Shown here: piece by piece, positions 9,255-18,811 of the stretch
Numbering within the stretch: the first letter of the stretch is position 1
Layout: each line of letters starts with the position of its first letter
Assembly: GCF_004770765.1 (NCBI RefSeq)
Contig: NZ_RQFK01000011.1
Location: 372,001-436,000 of the forward strand
DNA length: 64,000 nucleotides
Direction: 5' to 3'
Source: Leptospira noumeaensis
Lineage (GTDB): Bacteria > Spirochaetota > Leptospiria > Leptospirales > Leptospiraceae
Position numbers and translations under genes: made by a program
Notes under the pieces: generated by a model
The model's input: only the letters and a program-made list of their open reading frames with translations
The model's database searches: none
Told to the model about the DNA's origin: nothing

Positions 9255-10990
9255 AATTCCATAAACAGAACGGCAATGTCGTCATGAATGATTCGTTCTT
9301 TATCAATCAAACAATTAGCGATCATTTTTTTAAGTAAGGCATCTGTGGAATCGGATACTGAAATCATTTCTGAAAGTTCTTGTAAAAAGATATCTAGCCC
9401 AATGTATCCACCTGTCTCTTCTTCTAATTCATAAATTCCATCCGAATACAGTAACAAACGATCCCCTTCTTCGAATGTTTTAGAAATTGTTTTCCCTTCC
9501 CAAGTATCCAAAAGTAGAATCGGATACATTTCATCCTTAACCAACTTCATAACTTTTTCATCTTTTTTCCAAAACACAACGGGTGGGTGGCCTGCAAAAC
9601 TAAACTCGATCCTTCTTTCCTTTGGGAACAATCGAAGGACACAAGCAGAGATATGATGTTTAAAAATAATGGTTTTTAAATCCAGATGCATGGCTGCAAG
9701 GATGTCTGAAGGACTTGATTCCAATTTAGAATGTTTTTTAAAAGAGACTGCGGCAATTCCGGAAACAAGAGCCGATGAAATTCCATGCCCAGAGATATCT
9801 CCAAAAAATATATCAATGTTTCCTTCCGTTGTTTTTTCGTATAAAATTAAGTCTCCGCCAATTTCATCATAAGGCAAAAACCGCGATTGAATTTTTACAT
9901 TGGGAATTTCACCAAAATCCTTAGCAACCCAAGCCTCTTGGGTTAATTTAGCGAGCGCTAAATCTTCTTTTACATCAGAATAAAATCTCTGTAAGATTTT
10001 TTCTTTTTTCATCAGTTTGATTTCATTTTTGGCCCGCACCAACCCTTGCGAAACAAACCCAGCTATCAGACCTAACAGTTGCTTAGTTTCTTCTGACCAG
10101 TCCCCTATCCTTTCAAAGGTGGTAATTCCGAGAATCCCAATCACACTTCCTTCATCTCGCAAACCCACAACAAGGATGGAGCGAACTTCTGCTCGTTTAA
10201 AAAGATCCAGATGCCATGGTTCATCGACCATAAGAGAAGTATCAGCAATATGAATCACACCATCACCTGCCAAAATTCCCAATCGTTCGGGATTCATTTT
10301 TGCTATAGGTAGTTTGGTTCCAACTTGGAAAAGAGAAGGCATACCTTCTAACACCCATTCATGGGAAACAGAAAGGAATTGTTTGTCTTGAGAAATTTCA
10401 GCAGCAAAAACTCGGTCAGCCCTGGAATATTTTCCCAGTTCCTCTAAAGCAAACTGAATGGCATCGGATACAAATTCAGCTTTCGAATGGACAAAGGTTT
10501 TCGATACTTCCGTAACAATCTGCGATAATCGTAAAAGTCCCGAGAGTTTGACTTCTGATTCCCTGATAGACGAAATTTCAATTTGTTGTCCCCAAATTCT
10601 GATGAGTTTATCCTCTTTCACTTGGCCACGAGAGTTTACTAAAAAAATACGTTGGTGGCCGTCGGACAACTCAACAAAGTATTCGTAATTTTCCAATTGG
10701 TAGGAATCGGCAACGAACTTACGGAGTAAATATACAGATTTTAAACTGACTAAGTCTTTTAAATACTTACCAATGATTTCATGAACGGAATTGTATCCAA
10801 AAAAACGGGCCATAGCCAAATTACAATCCCGGACAATGCTGCGACTCCAGATGTATTGCAACTGCTCCTCTTCGGAAAGGGAGATCGGCATAGGAATGTC
10901 TAATTCGTAACACCAAATGGCATCTTTGGAAAGGTGGATGAAGCTCTCTAAGTGTTGGTAACGACCATAATCGGGTTCTCGAGAACTCAT
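9251..10990 (-). CDS. PAS-GAF-SpoIIE protein serine phosphatase
   Basis: The 579-residue cytoplasmic protein has an N-terminal PAS-like domain (about 30-130), a GAF domain (about 165-320) with a short helical linker, and a C-terminal PPM/SpoIIE phosphatase domain (about 350-579). Metal-binding Asp residues are intact: EIGGDLI, FFGDISGHG, YSDGIYE and DDIAVLF. Such proteins dephosphorylate anti-sigma-factor antagonists (STAS proteins) in partner-switching systems, and the GAF/PAS part sets activity by ligand. A free STAS protein is encoded at 28417-28794, but no anti-sigma kinase is adjacent. The 361-base gap upstream is shared with glnA. Confidence 0.9.
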   Translation of the reverse strand: MSSREPDYGRYQHLESFIHLSKDAIWCYELDIPMPISLSEEEQLQYIWSRSIVRDCNLAMARFFGYNSVHEIIGKYLKDLVSLKSVYLLRKFVADSYQLENYEYFVELSDGHQRIFLVNSRGQVKEDKLIRIWGQQIEISSIRESEVKLSGLLRLSQIVTEVSKTFVHSKAEFVSDAIQFALEELGKYSRADRVFAAEISQDKQFLSVSHEWVLEGMPSLFQVGTKLPIAKMNPERLGILAGDGVIHIADTSLMVDEPWHLDLFKRAEVRSILVVGLRDEGSVIGILGITTFERIGDWSEETKQLLGLIAGFVSQGLVRAKNEIKLMKKEKILQRFYSDVKEDLALAKLTQEAWVAKDFGEIPNVKIQSRFLPYDEIGGDLILYEKTTEGNIDIFFGDISGHGISSALVSGIAAVSFKKHSKLESSPSDILAAMHLDLKTIIFKHHISACVLRLFPKERRIEFSFAGHPPVVFWKKDEKVMKLVKDEMYPILLLDTWEGKTISKTFEEGDRLLLYSDGIYELEEETGGYIGLDIFLQELSEMISVSDSTDALLKKMIANCLIDKERIIHDDIAVLFMEF

Positions 10991-11156
10991 CTAGATTCTA
11001 ACCTTTAAGATTCTTCGGCCATTGCCACAAAAAAAACATATTTAAATGAGAATCCGAAATTTTTCCGAATTCTTTTCGAAAATGATTCGATTCCATTGAC
11101 CAAAATCACCCAGTAATAGATTGTACTTCGAAATGGCGGAGGCTTAAATAACGCTT

Positions 11157-11179
11157 TTTTGCGCTAAATTTAAGCAAAA
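11157..11179. promoter_or_regulatory. candidate NtrC-type enhancer dyad upstream of glnA
   Basis: TTTTGC and GCAAAA face each other across exactly 11 bases, giving the TGC-N11-GCA skeleton of NtrC sites; the inner bases include the palindrome TAAATTTA. Its centre lies about 137 bases upstream of the start point predicted for the sigma-54 promoter, a normal enhancer distance. It is a candidate only, because the inner half-site bases differ from the enteric consensus. Confidence 0.4.
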
Positions 11180-11213
11180 TGTTTTCAATAAAAGCATTTC
11201 GTTGAATATCCAG

Positions 11214-11236
11214 GCAATTAGTTGTATTCAAATTGC
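11214..11236. promoter_or_regulatory. second inverted repeat upstream of glnA
   Basis: GCAATT (11214-11219) and AATTGC (11231-11236) form a perfect dyad with an 11-base spacer, centred about 80 bases upstream of the predicted glnA start point. It could be a second activator site or a repressor site. The rest of the 10991-11351 gap (361 bases, also upstream of the SpoIIE gene) shows no open frame or RNA gene that I can recognise. Confidence 0.35.
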
Positions 11237-11277
11237 TTAGAAACTCCACGAAACCCTTATATTTAGGTCGAAATGCC

Positions 11278-11294
11278 TTGGTATAAATCTTGCA
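11278..11294 (+). promoter_or_regulatory. sigma-54 (RpoN) promoter of glnA
   Basis: The sequence TTGG-TATAAATC-TTGCA places the invariant GG (11280-11281) and GC (11292-11293) exactly 10 bases apart, as sigma-54 requires, and matches TTGGCAC-N5-TTGCA at the key positions except two in the -24 element. Transcription should begin near 11305, leaving about 47 bases before the glnA ATG. Nitrogen control of glnA by sigma-54 is well known in other bacteria. Confidence 0.75.
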
Positions 11295-11351
11295 TTTAAT
11301 GAGACATCAGATTACAACAATCAGACCGACCTCTGAAAGAAGGAGAATCAA

Positions 11352-12812
11352 ATGCAGTTCGCAACCCCAAAATTTACTTCCGGAAAGGAAGTGGTTGAGT
11401 ATGCCAAAAAAAATGGAGTCATTTTCTACGACTTCCGCTTCACGGATATCAAAGGAATGTGGCATCACGTTTCTTATTATGTGAATTCAGTTGATGAAGA
11501 AACATTCAAAGGAATTCCTTTTGATGGATCTTCCATTGCTCGTTGGCAGCCAATCAATGCTTCTGACATGCAATTACACCCAGAAATTTCTACGGCTTTT
11601 TTAGATCCGTTCACAGCTGACAAAACACTCGTTATGTTTTGTGATGTATGGGACATCTACAAAAAACAATACTATGAAAAATGCCCACGATCTATTGCAA
11701 AAAAAGCATTAGAGTTCATGAACAAATCCGGAATCGCAGACACTGCATACTTTGGACCTGAAAATGAATTTTTTGTTTTCGACAGCTTAAAAGTTCGTGA
11801 TGAGATCAACTGCCAATACTACGAATTGGATTCTAACGAAGGGATCTGGAATACCCACTCAGAAATTCCAGGTTCAAACAACACAGGAAAAATCAACTTC
11901 AACTCCGGACACCGTCCTGGAACTAAAGGTGGATATTTCCCAGTAGCTCCGATTGACTCTCAAGTTGACCTTCGCGCTGAATTTGTAAAAACTCTAGAAG
12001 CTATCGGAATGGAAACTTTTGTGGTTCACCACGAAGTGGCACAAGCACAAGGGGAAATTGGAGTTAAGTTTGGAACTTTGATTGAAGCGGCTGACAACGT
12101 TCAAAAGCTAAAATACATCGTGAAGATGGTGGCTCATAAACACGGAAAAACAGCTACTTTTATGCCAAAACCACTTTTTGGTGATAACGGTAACGGTATG
12201 CACGTTCATATCTCTCTTTGGAAAGGTGGAAAAAACCTTTTTGCTGGAGACAAATACCAAGGTCTTTCTGACTTCGCATTCAACTATGTTGGTGGAGTTT
12301 TGAAATACGCAAGAGCTTGTGCTGCGTTCACTAACGCATCCACTAACTCTTACAAACGACTCATTCCTGGATTCGAAGCTCCGTCTATCTTAGCATACTC
12401 TGCTCAGAACCGTTCTGCTTCTTGCCGTATTCCTTTTGTGAGCGGTGAAAAAGCAAAACGTGTGGAATTCCGATTCCCAGATTCAACAGCTAACCCATAT
12501 TTGGCGTTTGCTTCTCTTCTTATGGCTGGTATGGCTGGTGTTGCTGAAAAAATCGATCCAGGTCCTGCACGTGAAGAAGATCTTTTTGAACTTTCATTGG
12601 ACGAAATCCGTGAAAAAGGAATCCGCCAAATGCCTCACACACTTCGTGAAGCAATGGAAGAGATGCTTGCTCAAAGAGAAATTTTCAAACAAGGTGATGT
12701 GTTTACAGAAAACTTTTTGCAAACATACCAACACTACAAATTTGAAACAGAAATTTGGCCATGGGAAGGTCGCCCTCACCCATACGAATTCCTCACTACT
12801 TACTCTTGCTAA
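11352..12812 (+). CDS. glnA: glutamine synthetase type I
   Basis: The 486-residue enzyme makes glutamine from glutamate, ammonia and ATP in a dodecamer in the cytoplasm. Visible family blocks: FDGSSI near 57, GPENEFFVF (135-143), the [15 protein letters not shown] loop, [12 protein letters not shown] (226-237), [16 protein letters not shown] (271-286), [13 protein letters not shown] and NRSASCRIP. The 25-residue insertion of the GSI-beta subtype is present after the metal site, yet the position equivalent to the adenylylated Tyr397 is Phe412 (DLFELSLDE instead of NLYDLPPEE), so this control cannot work here. A strong AGAAGGAG lies before the ATG. It is driven by the sigma-54 promoter upstream and closed by a strong terminator. 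Confidence 0.97.
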   Translation: MQFATPKFTSGKEVVEYAKKNGVIFYDFRFTDIKGMWHHVSYYVNSVDEETFKGIPFDGSSIARWQPINASDMQLHPEISTAFLDPFTADKTLVMFCDVWDIYKKQYYEKCPRSIAKKALEFMNKSGIADTAYFGPENEFFVFDSLKVRDEINCQYYELDSNEGIWNTHSEIPGSNNTGKINFNSGHRPGTKGGYFPVAPIDSQVDLRAEFVKTLEAIGMETFVVHHEVAQAQGEIGVKFGTLIEAADNVQKLKYIVKMVAHKHGKTATFMPKPLFGDNGNGMHVHISLWKGGKNLFAGDKYQGLSDFAFNYVGGVLKYARACAAFTNASTNSYKRLIPGFEAPSILAYSAQNRSASCRIPFVSGEKAKRVEFRFPDSTANPYLAFASLLMAGMAGVAEKIDPGPAREEDLFELSLDEIREKGIRQMPHTLREAMEEMLAQREIFKQGDVFTENFLQTYQHYKFETEIWPWEGRPHPYEFLTTYSC

Positions 12813-12820
12813 GAGAAAAG

Positions 12821-12848
12821 GCCCCGGCAACAGTCGGGGCTTTTTTTT
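12821..12848 (+). terminator. rho-independent terminator of glnA
   Basis: A GC-only 6-bp stem (GCCCCG at 12821-12826 with CGGGGC at 12835-12840) and 8-base loop is followed by eight T. It begins 9 bases after the glnA stop. Confidence 0.92.
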
Positions 12849-12884
12849 GTTTACCATTCTTTATCTCTTCAAAAAATGACAAAA

Positions 12885-12902
12885 GAACTAAAGATTTAGT
12901 TC
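12885..12902. repeat. perfect 8-bp-arm palindrome upstream of tRNA-Met
   Basis: GAACTAAA and TTTAGTTC flank a 2-base centre. The site lies 23 bases before the tRNA 5' end, in the region where the promoter of the tRNA/Cys-rich unit must be (between the glnA terminator and 12926). It may be an operator; a two-base centre makes a hairpin role unlikely. Confidence 0.4.
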
Positions 12903-12925
12903 AACCAAACGATCTAAGGTGATAG

Positions 12926-13002
12926 GGCGAGGTAGCTCAGATGGTTAGAGCACAGGATTCATAACCCTGAGGTCACGGGTTCGACTCCCGTCTTCGCTAC
13001 CA
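12926..13002 (+). tRNA. tRNA-Met (anticodon CAT)
   Basis: The 77-base gene folds as a full cloverleaf with encoded CCA (13000-13002): acceptor strand GGCGAGG pairs with CTTCGCT including G1-U72 and G6-U67 wobbles, D arm GCTC/GAGC, anticodon loop TTCATAA, and T arm ACGGG-TTCGACT-CCCGT. The first pair is G-U, not the C-A mismatch of initiators, so it is an elongator-type Met tRNA. The lysidine-modified Ile2 type with the same anticodon cannot be excluded with certainty. There is an A-C mismatch closing the anticodon stem. Confidence 0.95.
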
Positions 13003-13021
13003 AAGATCGAGAGGACAAGGT

Positions 13022-13312
13022 ATGAAAAAAACAAACCGTTTGTTTTCAATTCTGGTTCTGGTATTATTTGCCGGTTCCATCCAAGCAGCTGACTTTCCTA
13101 AATGTAAAGAGGCCTGCGATAAGTTTTACACCTGTACAGTGCAAGTGAACCCAAATGCTTCTGAAGAGCAAAAAAACACCCTAAAAAAAGGCTGTGAGTT
13201 TAACTGTAACCGACCAAAATACTACAACAAAATTGCTGGATGCCTCACTAGTGGTGATTCTTGCAAAGCCTTCTCTTCTTGCATTATGAAAGAAATGCAA
13301 GCCAACAAGTAA
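13022..13312 (+). CDS. small secreted Cys-rich protein
   Basis: The 96-residue product has a signal peptide (hydrophobic 7-21, cleavage near IQA-AD) and a mature part of about 73 residues with eight cysteines, including two C-x3-C pairs (CKEAC and CEFNC) and C-x6-C and C-x5-C pairs near the end. This implies up to four disulphides and an exported, compact protein. No enzyme motif is seen. GAGAGG precedes the ATG at good distance. The start codon is only 20 bases after the tRNA 3' end, with no room for an independent promoter, so it is probably co-transcribed with the tRNA. Function unknown. Confidence 0.8.
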   Translation: MKKTNRLFSILVLVLFAGSIQAADFPKCKEACDKFYTCTVQVNPNASEEQKNTLKKGCEFNCNRPKYYNKIAGCLTSGDSCKAFSSCIMKEMQANK

Positions 13313-13335
13313 CAGAAAAAATAGACCCATTAAAA

Positions 13336-13380
13336 AAACAAAAACTAAGACGATTACGGTTCGTATCGCCTTGGTTTTTT
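13336..13380. terminator. bidirectional terminator between the Cys-rich gene and smc
   Basis: The A-rich arm with ACTAAGACGAT pairs with ATCGCCTTGG (one mismatch, one G-U pair, small loop around GGTTC), ending in six T on the plus strand and an equivalent T-run on the minus strand. It lies between two converging genes and can serve both. Confidence 0.75.
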
Positions 13381-13423
13381 ATGTACTCTTATATTTTTTT
13401 TTAAACAAGGGCCTGGAACCGAC

Positions 13424-16207
13424 TTAGTTGTCAGTTCCAGTTTTTTGTGTGATTTGTTTGGAGAGTGATTTGGCTTCATCTAATCGAAGAGAAAGGATCT
13501 TGGAGATTCCTGGTTCTTCGTTGGTGACTCCAAAGATGGCATTGGCCCTTGAGATCGTGGACTGTGCATGGGAAACTACAATAAACTGCGTTTTGTCTTT
13601 GAACCGGTCAAGGATCTGACAGAACCTAAGTTTATTTGCTTCATCCAGAGCTGCATCAATTTCATCTAAGAAACAGAATGGACTTGGTTTGACCATGTAG
13701 ATAGCAAATAGAAGTGCAATCGCCGTGAGAGATTTCTCTCCCCCGGATAACAATCGTAAGTTCTGCACATGTTTGCCTGGAGGTTCGGCCATAATCTCCA
13801 CTCCGGAATTGAGAGAGTCCTCTTTTTCCGTAAGTTCCAGTGTGGCCCTTCCCCCATTAAATAGTGTAGAAAAGGTTTCCTGGAAGTTTTGTTTGATTTT
13901 TTCAAACGTTTCTTGGAAAAGTTTCTCCGACTCTTCGTTGATTCGTTTCAAAACTTCTTCGATGTCTTTTTTGGAACTTTCGATATCAACCTTTTGTTTC
14001 AGATTGTGTTCGTAAATTTCTTTGATGTTACGATACTCTTCAATCGCTAGTGGATTGATCGAACCTAGAAGTTGGATTTCCGATTTAGCAGAACGTAATC
14101 TTCTTTCCTCAGCCTTTTGGTCCAGTTCCAATCCCCCACGTTCTGTTTCCAATTCGGAATCGGTAAGAGAGTAATCATTGTACAACTCTTCCACAAGGGA
14201 ATCAATTTGAACTTTGAGTGCGGAACTCGTTCTTTCTTTTTCAGACAAAAGTGGGAGGAGATTTTGGAACACTTCTTGGTTTTTTGTGATATTGGACTTA
14301 ATTCCGGAAATTTCTTCCACAAGTGACTGCAGGGTTTCTTTTTCCGATTCCAAAATTCGACTCATCGATAGGAATTCTTGGTAAGATTCTTCGATTTCTT
14401 TTTCTAAAACCTCAACTTCCTTTTCCAAACTATCTTTCTTTTCACGAATCACAGACTCTTGTTCTTTTGCCCCTAAAATCCGTTTTTCAATCTCACCAAT
14501 CCTTTCATCTAGGACGGCAATCTCCTTTTGTTGGTTTTCCAAACGAGAATTGGATTCCAGAAGTTTTTTCTCGAGTTCCACAATATGAGTTCTTGTTTCT
14601 TCCCAATGGCTTCTATGCAAAATGATATTACTTTGGTGGTCCCGAATTCCCCGTGTTAGGTTTTCGTTTTCTAAAATTAAATCTTCGATTTCTTGGTCTA
14701 TCGATTCTTTTTTAGAAAGGATTCCGTCTTTATCAAAAAGTAAGTTTCTAAAATCATCTTCTCTTTTCAAAAAGGATGTGAGTTTTTCGGAATAAAGATC
14801 GAGTTTGATTTCACGTAAGTCAGAAATCCCATCCTTCAAATTCGATGATCCCAACTGATTTAAAGCCGATTCTAATTTGTTTCGGTACAGTTCTAAATCA
14901 GAAAGAAGGTCAGCTTTGTCCGTATTACGAATTTCTTCCCCTTCTCTAGATTCCCTTTTTTTGTTTTCTAACTCTTGGATGAGTTCGAGGATTACTGTTT
15001 TTTGTTTGTCTCGAAGGGTAATATGGCGTTTTTCATTTTCCTGAATCCTACCTTCCTTTTCTTCAATGGACTTTTCTTCTTCTTTGATGGAAAGTTCTAA
15101 GGATACACGTTTTGATTCCAAACTTTGGATCTCTTCTTGCAAAGTGGACTGGATTTCTCTTTGGCGTTCATTTTCCTGTTCTATCGCCCGTTTTTCAACT
15201 TCGAGTTTGATTGTGGCCTGGTTTTCTGTTTCTAAAGCAGAAAGAATTTCTCCAATCCGAAGTTCATACTCCAAAATAAAGGTTTTGTTTTTGGCTATTT
15301 TTTCTTTTTGGATTTGGCTTTTAGAAAGATGATCAAATAACTTTTTATCAATTTCAGCAATCTCTCTTTCCTTGGCCTCTTTGGTGGTTTCTTTTTCAGA
15401 AATCAAATTGGTTTCGTTTTGGATGAGAGATAGAATCGATTTATTTTTTTCGCGGATCTCAAGTAGATCTTCATCTGACTTTTTCATCCGACGTTTAAAA
15501 TCTCTGAGTTTTAGAAACCTTAGGTTTTTGTCAGACTCATCCAAATCGGATTTGAGTTTGAAATACTGTTCCGCTTTTTCCGATTGTTTTTCTTTGACTT
15601 CTAGGTCTTTGACCATAGAGTTCATAATGTCTTGGATGCGCAGAAGGTTTTGGTTGGTATCATCCAACTTCTTTGTGGCTTCTTTCCGATCCAGTTTGAA
15701 CCGAGAAACACCCGCTGCTTCTTCAAAGATGGCCCTTCTTTCCTCTGGTTTGGAATTGAGGATTTGATCCACTCGACCTTGTTCTAAAATACTATAACTA
15801 GATTTACCAATTCCTGTATCGAGAAGGGTTTTTTCGATATCCTTTCTTGTAGTTCTGATATCATTGAGGTAATATTCGTTTTCCCCATCCGGATACAAAC
15901 GACGAGTGATTTTTACTGATGGAAAATCAATGTTGAAAAAATGGTCATCGTTATCAAAGAGAATGGAAACTTCGGAAAAACCAGCAGCTCGCCTACTCTC
16001 TGTTCCGTGGAAGATGACATCGTCCATCTTTTCGCCTCGGAGTCCCTTGGCACTTTTTTCTCCAAAGACCCACTTGACTGAATCGACGATATTTGATTTC
16101 CCCGAACCATTCGGCCCGACGACAGCAGTAAACCCGGGATCAAAAGTAATCTCCGTCTCATCTGCAAATGTTTTAAATCCAACAATACTTAGGCTCTTTA
16201 AATGCAT
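13424..16207 (-). CDS. smc: SMC chromosome segregation ATPase, short form
   Basis: The head is canonical: Walker [10 protein letters not shown] at residues 31-39, R-loop region and the [10 protein letters not shown] block near 155, then a C-terminal [14 protein letters not shown] signature near 830 and Walker [15 protein letters not shown]. Between the two head halves lie roughly 600 residues of Glu/Lys-rich coiled coil. The total of 927 residues is short for SMC (usually about 1150-1200), and I cannot see a normal Gly-rich hinge of about 150 residues in the middle; only about 60 residues around [15 protein letters not shown] break the coil. The ATG at 16207 ([12 protein letters not shown]) is chosen over the GTG at 16252 because family members begin there. 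The protein compacts and segregates the chromosome with ScpA/ScpB, which are not nearby. Confidence 0.9.
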   Translation of the reverse strand: MHLKSLSIVGFKTFADETEITFDPGFTAVVGPNGSGKSNIVDSVKWVFGEKSAKGLRGEKMDDVIFHGTESRRAAGFSEVSILFDNDDHFFNIDFPSVKITRRLYPDGENEYYLNDIRTTRKDIEKTLLDTGIGKSSYSILEQGRVDQILNSKPEERRAIFEEAAGVSRFKLDRKEATKKLDDTNQNLLRIQDIMNSMVKDLEVKEKQSEKAEQYFKLKSDLDESDKNLRFLKLRDFKRRMKKSDEDLLEIREKNKSILSLIQNETNLISEKETTKEAKEREIAEIDKKLFDHLSKSQIQKEKIAKNKTFILEYELRIGEILSALETENQATIKLEVEKRAIEQENERQREIQSTLQEEIQSLESKRVSLELSIKEEEKSIEEKEGRIQENEKRHITLRDKQKTVILELIQELENKKRESREGEEIRNTDKADLLSDLELYRNKLESALNQLGSSNLKDGISDLREIKLDLYSEKLTSFLKREDDFRNLLFDKDGILSKKESIDQEIEDLILENENLTRGIRDHQSNIILHRSHWEETRTHIVELEKKLLESNSRLENQQKEIAVLDERIGEIEKRILGAKEQESVIREKKDSLEKEVEVLEKEIEESYQEFLSMSRILESEKETLQSLVEEISGIKSNITKNQEVFQNLLPLLSEKERTSSALKVQIDSLVEELYNDYSLTDSELETERGGLELDQKAEERRLRSAKSEIQLLGSINPLAIEEYRNIKEIYEHNLKQKVDIESSKKDIEEVLKRINEESEKLFQETFEKIKQNFQETFSTLFNGGRATLELTEKEDSLNSGVEIMAEPPGKHVQNLRLLSGGEKSLTAIALLFAIYMVKPSPFCFLDEIDAALDEANKLRFCQILDRFKDKTQFIVVSHAQSTISRANAIFGVTNEEPGISKILSLRLDEAKSLSKQITQKTGTDN

Positions 16208-16286
16208 ATATGTTTCGCCGTTCGATTCCTTAAGTTTCCCAGTTGACACCACTTGGGAGACATAAGAAAAAACCTTAGATAGTATT

Positions 16287-18218
16287 ATGTCCCAAATTAT
16301 CGATCCGATTTCCAGTGAAATTTTTGAAAGAAAGCCGTACTTACAAAATTATTTCAGAAACTTCTCATCCGATCTCCATTGGGAATTAGGTTCTGCAAAG
16401 AAACCAGGGGAATATTATGTCTCATTAAACGGGGAACCACTCTCTTCTTCCTTCTCTCCCCTAACACAAGCCATTCGACTTTTAGATACTTATTCCTTAC
16501 GTTCCACAGATATTGTGATTTTGTTTGGGCTTGGAAATCCCCACCTCATCCAAAAGATCAGTGAAACTTTGGCACCAGGTCAGATCTTCATTTTAATTGG
16601 AGATGATGAAACACTAATCCCTGTTATCTGGAATAAAATTTTAATCCCTGTTTTACAAGTTCCCGGTAGGCATTTGTTTTCAGGAGATGCATTTTTTCCC
16701 TTATTTTTTAACTATTTAGAGTCTTTACCAATCGAAAGAGTGAGTGGATTGAAAGTCATTCGTAACCCAACCGACACAAATCGGAACCTGGTCTTTCGTG
16801 AATTAGAAGAAAAAACCCAAACTGTATTTTCAGCCAAGATGAGTGATCTACTCACCAAGTTTGAATTTGAGAGGTTATGGATTAAAAACTCCATTTGGAA
16901 CTTGGTTCATGTCGGAAAAGAATCACCTGTCCGTTATCCCATCTCTTCTTTAAGGGAAAAATTCAAAGGACTTACCGCGGTACTCGTGTCAGCGGGTCCA
17001 AGTCTTAGAAAAAATCTTTCCTGGTTGCAATCGGTGAGAGACAAAGTTTTTGTTTTATCCTGCGATACTTCTCTGAAAGTCCTGATCAAAGCGGGGATTG
17101 AAGCCGATGGTGTTGTCACACTCGATGCCCAAACCAATTCCTTTTTTCATTTTATGGGAGAGTCTCTAACCCAGATTCCTCTTTTTGCAGACTTGGTCAG
17201 TTCCCCCACACTCCTCAGAGAACCGATGTTCCAATCTGTCGTGCATTCCGTCACAGCCAAATACCAAGTAGACGCCGAAGGATCACTTGTCCGGGAAGTG
17301 ACAGCAGGAGGCGAACTCGCCGAACAAGTATTTCGCGAAGTGGGAGATATCCAATCGGGGGGATCAGTGGCAACCACAGCCTTTGATATGTTGCGCTTTA
17401 TGGGTTTTACTTCTGTGTATTTTCTTGGCCAAGACCTTGCCTATTCAGGAAGAGAAATCCATTCTACAGGAACCCATCACAATGAAAAATGGCTCACCCT
17501 TCTCAACCGGAAAAACAGCTTAGAACGAATCAACGAGGTCATCATTCGCAAAAGAGAAACTCGGTTTGTTCCAAGGGCTGGTAACGAAGGATCTGTTCTT
17601 ACCGATTATGTTTTGGATTTATACAGGCACTGGTTTGAAGAGTCAGCAACCACTGTGACCGAAATGAAACTCTTCAATGTAAATGAAGACGGAGCAGAAA
17701 TTACCGGAATCCAGTCTCTCAGTCCAGAAAAGGCAAAAGAAATTTTGAATGAAATTCCAAACCACAATTACCCTTGGAAGGAACTTGCCATTTGGAATGT
17801 AAATTCCTACAACATAAATGGATTTGAGAAATCGCAAACAAACGATACTTTGCACTCTCATGCAAACCAAGGAAAAACAAAAAATCTCAAAGAAATTCCT
17901 TCCTACCTAAATCCACAAGGTTCAGAAAACCTATACAATAGAATCCAAAAAGATTTGGAGTTTATGGAAGATGGACTTAAAAAATTTGAAGAGAATACGG
18001 AAGTCCAGTCTTTCCAAGAATCAGACATTTGGATATGGATGCGGGAACAATCGTATTTACGAAGGATGGTGCGAAAAACAGAAATTTATATTTTACGTCA
18101 TAAAGACTTGGAACTTGTAAGAAAGAACCAACTCATGATCCAATCCATCAAAAAAGAAATCAGGTATTTAAAACGAAGTCTTTATCCAATGATGGATTCA
18201 TTTCCAGAAAAAGGATGA
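16287..18218 (+). CDS. Maf-like DUF115 protein (motility-associated/6-hydroxymethylpterin pyrophosphokinase-like fold)
   Basis: The 643-residue cytoplasmic protein has the DUF115 core at about residues 225-420, recognised by [44 protein letters not shown] and [18 protein letters not shown]. The N-terminal 220 residues form a Maf-type N domain with [10 protein letters not shown]; the C-terminal 130 residues are charged and helical. In Campylobacter and Aeromonas such proteins act in flagellin glycosylation with nonulosonic acids; in spirochetes the acceptor is not certain. It starts 34 bases from the smc extended start and is transcribed away from it. It converges on the hypothetical gene at 18182 with a 37-base overlap of coding ends. 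Confidence 0.85.
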   Translation: MSQIIDPISSEIFERKPYLQNYFRNFSSDLHWELGSAKKPGEYYVSLNGEPLSSSFSPLTQAIRLLDTYSLRSTDIVILFGLGNPHLIQKISETLAPGQIFILIGDDETLIPVIWNKILIPVLQVPGRHLFSGDAFFPLFFNYLESLPIERVSGLKVIRNPTDTNRNLVFRELEEKTQTVFSAKMSDLLTKFEFERLWIKNSIWNLVHVGKESPVRYPISSLREKFKGLTAVLVSAGPSLRKNLSWLQSVRDKVFVLSCDTSLKVLIKAGIEADGVVTLDAQTNSFFHFMGESLTQIPLFADLVSSPTLLREPMFQSVVHSVTAKYQVDAEGSLVREVTAGGELAEQVFREVGDIQSGGSVATTAFDMLRFMGFTSVYFLGQDLAYSGREIHSTGTHHNEKWLTLLNRKNSLERINEVIIRKRETRFVPRAGNEGSVLTDYVLDLYRHWFEESATTVTEMKLFNVNEDGAEITGIQSLSPEKAKEILNEIPNHNYPWKELAIWNVNSYNINGFEKSQTNDTLHSHANQGKTKNLKEIPSYLNPQGSENLYNRIQKDLEFMEDGLKKFEENTEVQSFQESDIWIWMREQSYLRRMVRKTEIYILRHKDLELVRKNQLMIQSIKKEIRYLKRSLYPMMDSFPEKG

Positions 18219-18811
18219 AAAACAGAATTGTCTTCAAACTCAGGAAAATAATCAAAAAATAATTTTTGCGACACCACTCGGTAAGCAAAGGGATTTTTTT
18301 CCGCATAACCATCTGTATATGGCATAGCAGGTAACTGGTGGAAGTTAATCCTTTCTTCAAAATTGATAAAATCACGACGACTGAGTTCTGGTCTTAACTC
18401 TAAAACAGTTTCTTTGAGTAAGTTCCAATCCAATTTAAAACTCATCCTTGCCCCACGAAAGGCCGGTGATCTTTCCAGTAAATTGACAAGTCGTTTCACT
18501 GGACAATCCATATGGTAGTATTTGGTTGCATACACTTTGACAAACCTTGCGGCAAGACCCATCGGTTCCCAAATGAGTTCGGATTCGATATTTTCGGATT
18601 CTTCTTTTTTGATTTCACTGAGAACAATATGTAATTCTGGAATGGATTGCCGACCTGTCATAATCAAAGTAGATTCTTCCATTCCAAATTCCCCATAATA
18701 CAACCATTTGTAGAAGTCCTGGATTTCTGCTTCTGGGTGGTCTTCTACAAATTTGGTTAGAAGAAAAAGTTTTTCTTTATTTGTGAGAATAGATTCGCGT
18801 TCAGTTTGCAT
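18182..18811 (-). CDS. conserved hypothetical protein
   Basis: I do not recognise this 209-residue soluble protein. It has no signal peptide or membrane segment. It is acidic and helical, with an aromatic-rich middle (EIQDFYKWLYYGEFGMEEST) and a conserved-looking block VKVYATKYYHMDCPVKRLV near residues 95-113. It is the last gene of the unit AAA+ gene, smpB, der, plsY, and overlaps plsY by 11 bases, implying translational coupling. Its 3' end overlaps the Maf-like gene on the other strand by 37 bases. Confidence 0.75.
   Translation of the reverse strand: MQTERESILTNKEKLFLLTKFVEDHPEAEIQDFYKWLYYGEFGMEESTLIMTGRQSIPELHIVLSEIKKEESENIESELIWEPMGLAARFVKVYATKYYHMDCPVKRLVNLLERSPAFRGARMSFKLDWNLLKETVLELRPELSRRDFINFEERINFHQLPAMPYTDGYAEKNPFAYRVVSQKLFFDYFPEFEDNSVFHPFSGNESIIG

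Noticed and set aside
15906..16265. 119-codon open frame on the plus strand over the smc start
   Set aside because: Antisense to the SMC head, with no ribosome binding site and no similarity.
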